Shown: positions 59,403-64,000 of the stretch, one piece after another
Layout: the number at the start of each line of letters is the position of its first letter
How positions within the stretch are numbered: the stretch's first letter is position 1
Assembly (NCBI GenBank): GCA_965222695.1
Contig: OZ244967.1
Span: 4,650,001-4,714,000, forward strand
Reading direction: 5' to 3'
Length of the DNA: 64,000 bases
Source: UBA7957 sp965222695
GTDB taxonomy: Bacteria > Pseudomonadota > Gammaproteobacteria > Granulosicoccales > Granulosicoccaceae
Made by a program: the position numbers and the translations under genes
The notes under the pieces: model-generated
What the model saw: only the letters and a program-made list of their open reading frames with translations
Databases searched by the model: none
Told to the model about the DNA's origin: nothing

Positions 59403-60326
59403 TTGCCGAACAAAACCGTGCTGGATATCAGGCATCTTGAAATGCTGGTGGTACTTGCCGATACGCCACGGGTCACCGAGGCTGCGCAACGGCTTAATAT
59501 CACAGCTTCGGCCCTTTCTCATCGATTGCGAGAAGTTGAACGGCGCCTTGAAGTGCCCCTGTTTCAGCGTATTCACAAACGTTTAAGTCCGACGCCAGCC
59601 GCAGATTATCTGGCACAGGTGGCAAAGCGGCTATTGGTCGATCTCTCACGCGCCGAGGACGACGTACGTAAGATGGCCAGCGGTATTCGATACGTTGTCC
59701 GGCTGGCGGTCGAGTCCTACAGCGCCTATCACTGGCTACCCGAGTTTCTTCGTTTTTTACGCCAGTGTGAACCGGGTGTCGGCCTGGAGGTGGTAGCGAC
59801 AGCGTCGCGTGAGCCCCTGGTCCGGCTGCACGAACGCAAAGTTGATTTGATCATCGTCTCCGGTGAAGTCAACCGATCGGGGATTCACTTGGTGCACCTG
59901 TTCGATGATGAACTTCGATTCATCATGTCACCCGCGCATCGACTGGCAAAAAAGGCTGTTATTGAAGGGGAGGACATTATCGGGGAGGATTTTATCACTT
60001 ATACGCGAATACCCGAACCCGACCGAGAATACGAGTGCCTGTTCCGTCCCAGTAACTCCTATCCCAACTGGGTGGAAACGGTGGAGGTTCCCGAAGCGAT
60101 TGTGGAAATGGTTGCCGCCGGCCTTGGCACCTCGGTTTTAGCCGGTTGGGCCGTTTCCGGGGCGATTGCAAGCGGTAGGATTGTCGCCGCGAAAGTCGGC
60201 AGGCAGGGAATCCATATTCCATGGTACGCGGCAACTCGCAGCGGTAGCGGCAGCGAGGACAGGCAAAACCTGCGGGTTGCAGAACTTCTGGCGCATTGGT
60301 GCCGGATGAATAACGGCTTAGCCTAA
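59403..60326 (+). CDS. LysR-family regulator, MetR-like
   Basis: 307 residues from TTG 59403 (RBS GGGAGA six bases upstream). HTH at about 5-65 (LDIRHLEMLVVLADTPRVTEAAQRLNITASALSHRLREVERRL) then a LysR effector domain with SYSAYHWLPEFLRFL as in MetR. Divergent from the methyl-group catabolic operon, which it probably activates with a metabolite as co-inducer. MetR itself responds to homocysteine; a methylation-linked effector is possible here. Confidence 0.88.
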   Translation: MPNKTVLDIRHLEMLVVLADTPRVTEAAQRLNITASALSHRLREVERRLEVPLFQRIHKRLSPTPAADYLAQVAKRLLVDLSRAEDDVRKMASGIRYVVRLAVESYSAYHWLPEFLRFLRQCEPGVGLEVVATASREPLVRLHERKVDLIIVSGEVNRSGIHLVHLFDDELRFIMSPAHRLAKKAVIEGEDIIGEDFITYTRIPEPDREYECLFRPSNSYPNWVETVEVPEAIVEMVAAGLGTSVLAGWAVSGAIASGRIVAAKVGRQGIHIPWYAATRSGSGSEDRQNLRVAELLAHWCRMNNGLA

Positions 60327-60342
60327 TCGATGGACCACTGCT

Positions 60343-61116
60343 CTAAAAGTCCATTTTATTCAACGGCTGTATGGCGAAACCCCGGTCGGAGAGTCCGGCG
60401 CGGATATAGGCCGCAAGATCACAAGCCGCGGGTGTATCACCATGCACGCAGATGCTGTGAATTTCAGTAGGCAATACCGTCCCCTTGAGGGTGACTATGC
60501 CGCCTTTCTCCACCATCCGTATCACGCGGTTCAGGCATTCATCGGCGTCGTGGATGATTGCGCCGGATTCTTTTCGACTGACCAGTGTGCCTTTTTCCGT
60601 ATAGGCGCGATCGGCAAAAATTTCTTCCGCTACGGGAAGGCCGGCCTTTTTGCCTTCGTTGGAAAGCTCCGAGAGGGCCGGTGCGAGCAAAATAAGATTC
60701 TGGTCTATATCCCTGACTGCCCGGCAAATCACCGCGGACAGTTGAGCATCTTCACAGGCCATATTGTTGAGCGCTCCGTGAGGCTTTACATGTGTGACCG
60801 CCACTCCCTGAGCCTGCGCCACTCCCATCAGGGCTCCGATCTGATAAAGCATGCCTGCATAAACGTCCTGATCGGACAGATCCATCGCGCGGCGACCAAA
60901 CCCTTGCAGATCGGGAAACGAGGGATGAGCACCAAGCGAAACATTATTCTTTATCGCATTTCTGACCGTAGTCTGCATAACAAGCGGGTCACCGGCATGA
61001 AATCCACAGGCGATATTGGCGGAGGCAACAGATTGCAGCAGGCTATGGTCATTGCCCATGGTATAGGCACCGAAACTTTCACCCATATCCGCATTTAAAT
61101 TGATGATTTTCTGCAT
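60343..61116 (-). CDS. pxpA: 5-oxoprolinase subunit A (LamB/YcsF)
   Basis: 257 residues. INLNADMGESFGAYTMGND at the N-terminus, ANIACGFHAGDP, GAHPSFPDLQGFGRRAMDL, VKPHGALNN and ICVHGDTP are the LamB/YcsF signatures. With PxpB and PxpC it forms the prokaryotic ATP-dependent 5-oxoprolinase that opens pyroglutamate to glutamate. Last gene of the leftward group, 5 bp after pxpC. Confidence 0.95.
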   Translation of the reverse strand: MQKIINLNADMGESFGAYTMGNDHSLLQSVASANIACGFHAGDPLVMQTTVRNAIKNNVSLGAHPSFPDLQGFGRRAMDLSDQDVYAGMLYQIGALMGVAQAQGVAVTHVKPHGALNNMACEDAQLSAVICRAVRDIDQNLILLAPALSELSNEGKKAGLPVAEEIFADRAYTEKGTLVSRKESGAIIHDADECLNRVIRMVEKGGIVTLKGTVLPTEIHSICVHGDTPAACDLAAYIRAGLSDRGFAIQPLNKMDF

Positions 61117-61121
61117 GATAG

Positions 61122-62210
61122 TTACCTCTGGTCTTTTTCTGCCTGATCCGTATTGAGATCGGGGCTGAATATATCAACAACGCCACTGATTAAATTACGT
61201 TCATACAGCGATTTCAGATCAACAACGCCCTGTGGAGAATAGGGTACTACCGATTGTTTCTGAATTTCCAACCGGTCTCGGAAGTCTCGTGCTATAAGAC
61301 AGGCTTCTTTTGCTTCGACACGGCGGAACCGAATCGTCGTTCCGGGCAAGGCGTTGGCAATACGGTGGAGATCGGTTGATATTACCGTCGCAATTTTCGG
61401 GTATCCGCCGACGGTTTGGCCGTCATTCAACAATACAATGGGTTGACCGTTCCCGGGTACCTGAACAGCGCCCGGAGTCACGCCGTCCGAAGCAATCTCC
61501 GCCGGCCTGTCGCGCAAATGCTGTATGGTATTTCCTTCCAGTCTTGCACCCATGCGGTCGGAAGCCGTTGAAATGGTGTATTCGCCGGACAAAAATTTTT
61601 CGATCTCATCGCCCGGAAAGAAATCAGCCTGAGGTCCCAGTACCACTCGTATGGGTGTACGCGTATCCTGCTGCAGTGGGGCAGGTTGTATTTTGTCCGG
61701 TTCCCTTGCGAGCCTGGCCGAATCGGCTCCCAGTCGAAGGTGATCACCGGGTCTCAAATAGGTACCGCCGATTTTTGAGCGAACATAGGTCGACCTGCTG
61801 CCGAGCACCAGGTCTGAATCAATGCCACCGGACAGCGCCATAAATCCCACAGCTGAGTTTTTAAGTGCGGAGACTTTAATTTCATCCCCGGAATCCAGGG
61901 AAAAGCTTTGCCAGGCGGATATTTTTTTTGTCTCCTTAGCTGTTGCTGAATGAATGGTGGCAGTGGATGTCACCTCTGCGCAAACCACGATTTTCACGGG
62001 ACCTTCAGCGATTCTCAAAGAGGGGCCGAGTATTCGAAATTCAATCCCGGCACTGCCCGTCGGATTGCCGAGCATAAAATTGGCAACTTCCATCCAGTGC
62101 GGTACCAAGGTGCCACAGCGTGGAACGCCGATTTCCTGAAAGCCGAATCGGCCGCAGTCCTGAATCGTTGCCTGTAGTCCCGGGGATAGAACTTCTATTA
62201 CACCTGTCAT
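61122..62210 (-). CDS. pxpC: 5-oxoprolinase subunit C (biotin-dependent carboxyltransferase-like)
   Basis: 362 residues from ATG 62210; the frame extends eight codons upstream but the ATG shares ATGA with the pxpB stop. IEVLSPGLQATIQDCGRFGFQEIGVP at the N-terminus, FMALSGGIDSDLVLGSRSTYVRSKIGG, SDRMGARLEG and EIASDGVTPGAVQVPGNGQPIVLLNDGQTVGGYPKIATVIS are AHS2/KipA-type motifs. Works with PxpA and PxpB. Ends 5 bp before pxpA. Confidence 0.95.
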   Translation of the reverse strand: MTGVIEVLSPGLQATIQDCGRFGFQEIGVPRCGTLVPHWMEVANFMLGNPTGSAGIEFRILGPSLRIAEGPVKIVVCAEVTSTATIHSATAKETKKISAWQSFSLDSGDEIKVSALKNSAVGFMALSGGIDSDLVLGSRSTYVRSKIGGTYLRPGDHLRLGADSARLAREPDKIQPAPLQQDTRTPIRVVLGPQADFFPGDEIEKFLSGEYTISTASDRMGARLEGNTIQHLRDRPAEIASDGVTPGAVQVPGNGQPIVLLNDGQTVGGYPKIATVISTDLHRIANALPGTTIRFRRVEAKEACLIARDFRDRLEIQKQSVVPYSPQGVVDLKSLYERNLISGVVDIFSPDLNTDQAEKDQR

Positions 62211-62953
62211 AGGATCGCATCCACCAATCGACATTCCCGTTCCAAATCAAATGCTTTTGCCTGTACGGCACGTTCGATTTCTTCAAAATCGTTTTTTGAG
62301 ATTTGATAAAAGGAAACACGGTCGCCGGGTTTCAGCAGCGCAGGATCTGCGCCGTCCGGATCGAACAGATCAATGGGTGTACGGCCGATCAGATGCCACC
62401 CGCCGGGGCTCTCTGAAGGGTAGATTGCAGTCAGCTGATTTGCTATGGCAATAGAGCCCTTGGGTACTGCAATACGGGGTTCCCGGCGCCGAGGTAAATG
62501 CAAGCGCTTGTCGAGCGTGCCCATATAGGGAAAGCCGGGTAGAAAGCCAATCATAAAAACGCGAAAAACCTGCCGGCTGTGAATCAAGACAAGCTCATCA
62601 GTCTCGAGTGCAGTATCTTGCGCGACCTGAGGTAAATCTTCCGCGTATTCTCCACAATAGCAGGCAGGAAATTGCCAGTGGTTTTCTGCGCGGGAATTTG
62701 TTTTGCGGTTCGATAGATAGGATTTAACAATCGCTTCCACTTCTTCCGGAAACAGCTGCAAGGGATTGAAATGAATGGTCAGGGAACGAAAGGTTGGCAC
62801 GGTTTCTATAATTCCCCGCACCTGACCCGCAGCTATTGCCTCTTTAAGGTGGGTATGAAGGTCTAGCACCCGGCTGTTAATATGCTCTGATATCGTCGAA
62901 CCGAACTCAATCGTAATAGCCTGATCGCCCAGATTCAGAATGTTATAGTCCAC
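62207..62953 (-). CDS. pxpB: 5-oxoprolinase subunit B
   Basis: 248 residues. LGDQAITIEFGSTISEHIN, PTFRSLTIHFNP, FMIGFLPGFPYMGTLDKRLHLPRRREPRIAVPKGSIAIANQLTAIYPSESPGGWHLIGRTP match the AHS1/KipI fold. Translation is coupled to pxpC through a 4-bp ATGA overlap and it follows the flavin oxidoreductase by 22 bp. Confidence 0.95.
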   Translation of the reverse strand: MDYNILNLGDQAITIEFGSTISEHINSRVLDLHTHLKEAIAAGQVRGIIETVPTFRSLTIHFNPLQLFPEEVEAIVKSYLSNRKTNSRAENHWQFPACYCGEYAEDLPQVAQDTALETDELVLIHSRQVFRVFMIGFLPGFPYMGTLDKRLHLPRRREPRIAVPKGSIAIANQLTAIYPSESPGGWHLIGRTPIDLFDPDGADPALLKPGDRVSFYQISKNDFEEIERAVQAKAFDLERECRLVDAIL

Positions 62954-62975
62954 CGGATCCTCGAATAGTAAGCAA

Positions 62976-64000
62976 TCAAATATTTAAGCGGTCTCGCCAG
63001 CGATAATAAGAAACCGATGGCGCCAGAAACCAGGGCTTACCTGTATATAGCGGACGAGTCGGAAATCCTATTTCGTCAAAGGCCGTCCTTCCCTGTTCTT
63101 TTTCCAGGATCTGTTGCCCCAGACGCATACCCAGATAGCTGGCCATTCCGACACCGGATCCACAATACCCCAAGGCATAGTAAATTCCTTCTTTACGGCC
63201 GATATGAGGAAGCTCATCAAAAGTATAGGCAACAAATCCATGCCAGGCATGCGTCACCGGAATGGCTTTCAAATCAGGGAATATGGTATTGAGTTCGTGT
63301 TTTAACAATGGTGCGCTGAGATGGTCCGCAATTTCTCCGCCGGAAACACGGCCACCAAAGAGAATTCTTTTTCGGTCTACCGAGCTGCGGTAATAATAGA
63401 CCACTTTTCGTGTATCGCTCACCATACAATTGAGGGGCATCAGTCGATCCATCAATGTTGAGGATATCTCGTCGGTGGCCATCATATAGCTTCCGATGGG
63501 AATCACACGGCGCTTTAGCCATGGGAATAATTTTCCGCTGTAACCGTTACTGGCAATAACCATTTTCCTCGTGAACACTTCGCCTGATGATGTATTTACT
63601 CTGTAGCCGTTCTGTTCAGGTTTGACCGTCTCAACCCTGCAGTTAGCCACAATCTGTGCGCCGGCCTGTATTACCCGTTGTAACAAGGCTGAATGATAAC
63701 GTGCGGGGTGAAGACTTGCATATTGAGGATAAAAAACGCCGCCATGATAAGTCTTGGTTCCCAGGAAGCGGTGTTGCTGCCCGGGTTCGACGATTTCGGC
63801 TCCGTCCTCCAGCCCATCTACCGGATTGGTAAGTGCTACTTTCAATCGCCGCAGCGCACGGCTGTTATGAGCCGCGTGAAATCTTCCGCAAACTTCGAAA
63901 TCGCAGTCCAAAGCTTCTTGTTGAATAAAGCGCCCGATCCAGGAGAGTGACTTATGCCCCTCCTGCAATATTGCAAATGCCCGGGTTTCACCATAGCGAT
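62976..64000 (-). CDS. FAD-dependent amino acid/amine oxidoreductase (5' truncated)
   Basis: The frame is open to the window edge (RYGETRAFAILQEG precedes the TTG at 63968), so the N-terminus with the Rossmann FAD motif is missing. The visible about 341 residues are the DAO fold of the glycine/D-amino acid oxidase and gamma-glutamylputrescine oxidase group: HPARYHSALLQRVIQAGAQI, VIASNGYSGKLFPWLKRRVIPIGSYMMATD, RILFGGRVSGG, HAWHGFVAYTFDELPHIG and YALGYCGSGVGMASYLG. It leads the pxpBCA operon, so its product may be, or lead to, a 5-oxoproline-like compound. Confidence 0.88.
   Translation of the reverse strand, partial: RYGETRAFAILQEGHKSLSWIGRFIQQEALDCDFEVCGRFHAAHNSRALRRLKVALTNPVDGLEDGAEIVEPGQQHRFLGTKTYHGGVFYPQYASLHPARYHSALLQRVIQAGAQIVANCRVETVKPEQNGYRVNTSSGEVFTRKMVIASNGYSGKLFPWLKRRVIPIGSYMMATDEISSTLMDRLMPLNCMVSDTRKVVYYYRSSVDRKRILFGGRVSGGEIADHLSAPLLKHELNTIFPDLKAIPVTHAWHGFVAYTFDELPHIGRKEGIYYALGYCGSGVGMASYLGMRLGQQILEKEQGRTAFDEIGFPTRPLYTGKPWFLAPSVSYYRWRDRLNI

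Noticed and set aside
1..64000. CRISPR arrays, rRNA genes, restriction or known defence systems
   Set aside because: No regularly spaced direct repeats, no rRNA sequence and no defence-type genes were seen; the DnaQ and DHH nucleases lie in metabolic contexts.

Overview
The window reads as chromosomal DNA of a gammaproteobacterium that stores polyhydroxyalkanoate (PHA) and lives largely on organic acids and nitrogen-containing osmolyte-like compounds. Pointers are rdgC, holA, asnS, the nadD-rsfS-rlmH group, yggX, a class III PHA synthase (phaE/phaC, the type known from purple sulfur bacteria and relatives), and the acetate cluster acs / DUF4212 / VC_2705-type symporter / DUF294 / DnaQ-like exonuclease common in marine gammaproteobacteria. 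A genus cannot be named from sequence alone.

Layout. 0-7.5 kb: the end of a GGDEF-EAL protein and housekeeping genes (rdgC, a DHH phosphoesterase, pyrD, holA, asnS). 7.5-13.2 kb: a leftward signalling block with an SSS-STAC histidine kinase, a small CbrX-like membrane protein overlapping it, a membrane protein that fuses a degenerate kinase-like region to a DnaQ-type exonuclease, and a single-domain response regulator. 14-15 kb: two divergent phage-like regulators. 15-20.5 kb: tatD and PHA locus 1 (phbB, phasin, phaR, phaE, phaC). 19.8-27.2 kb: acetate uptake and activation. 27.6-31.5 kb: PHA locus 2 (phasin, class I phaC with a C-terminal helix-hairpin-helix extension, second phbB). 31.6-40.8 kb: housekeeping (proA, nadD, rsfS, rlmH, trpS, asparaginase, AsmA-like, mutY, yggX) and tRNA-Phe. 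40.9-43 kb: decayed sequence with a broken REP-associated tyrosine transposase inside inverted repeats and two other gene remnants. 43-64 kb: a catabolic island with an amino-acid binding protein, a dicarboxylate/amino acid symporter, a semialdehyde dehydrogenase, a dipeptidase-like protein, a DUF3726 pair, two aminotransferases, a dimethylglycine-dehydrogenase-like flavoprotein, an Asp/Glu-racemase-like protein, an SRPBCC protein, an MttB-family methyltransferase, a MetR-like regulator, 5-oxoprolinase (pxpABC) and a second flavin oxidoreductase.

How it fits. Acetate imported by the symporter and activated by Acs feeds acetyl-CoA to the two flanking PHB loci. Both phasin promoters carry the same architecture: a sigma70-type promoter followed 10-11 bases later by CTGC-N3-GCAG, the published PhaR recognition pattern, so PhaR probably controls both loci. 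The 43-64 kb island looks like a pathway for an N-methylated amino acid or betaine whose carbon ends at 2-oxoglutarate and glutamate; the substrate is not evident. Its MetR-like regulator sits beside an exact match to the MetR consensus TGAA-N5-TTCA.

The strongest unannotated structures are a 270-bp element with perfect 33-bp terminal inverted repeats whose two internal hairpins differ by paired compensatory changes (a related single module lies at 20.5 kb), a DnaA-box cluster in AT-rich DNA between nadD and rsfS, and the paired PhaR operators.
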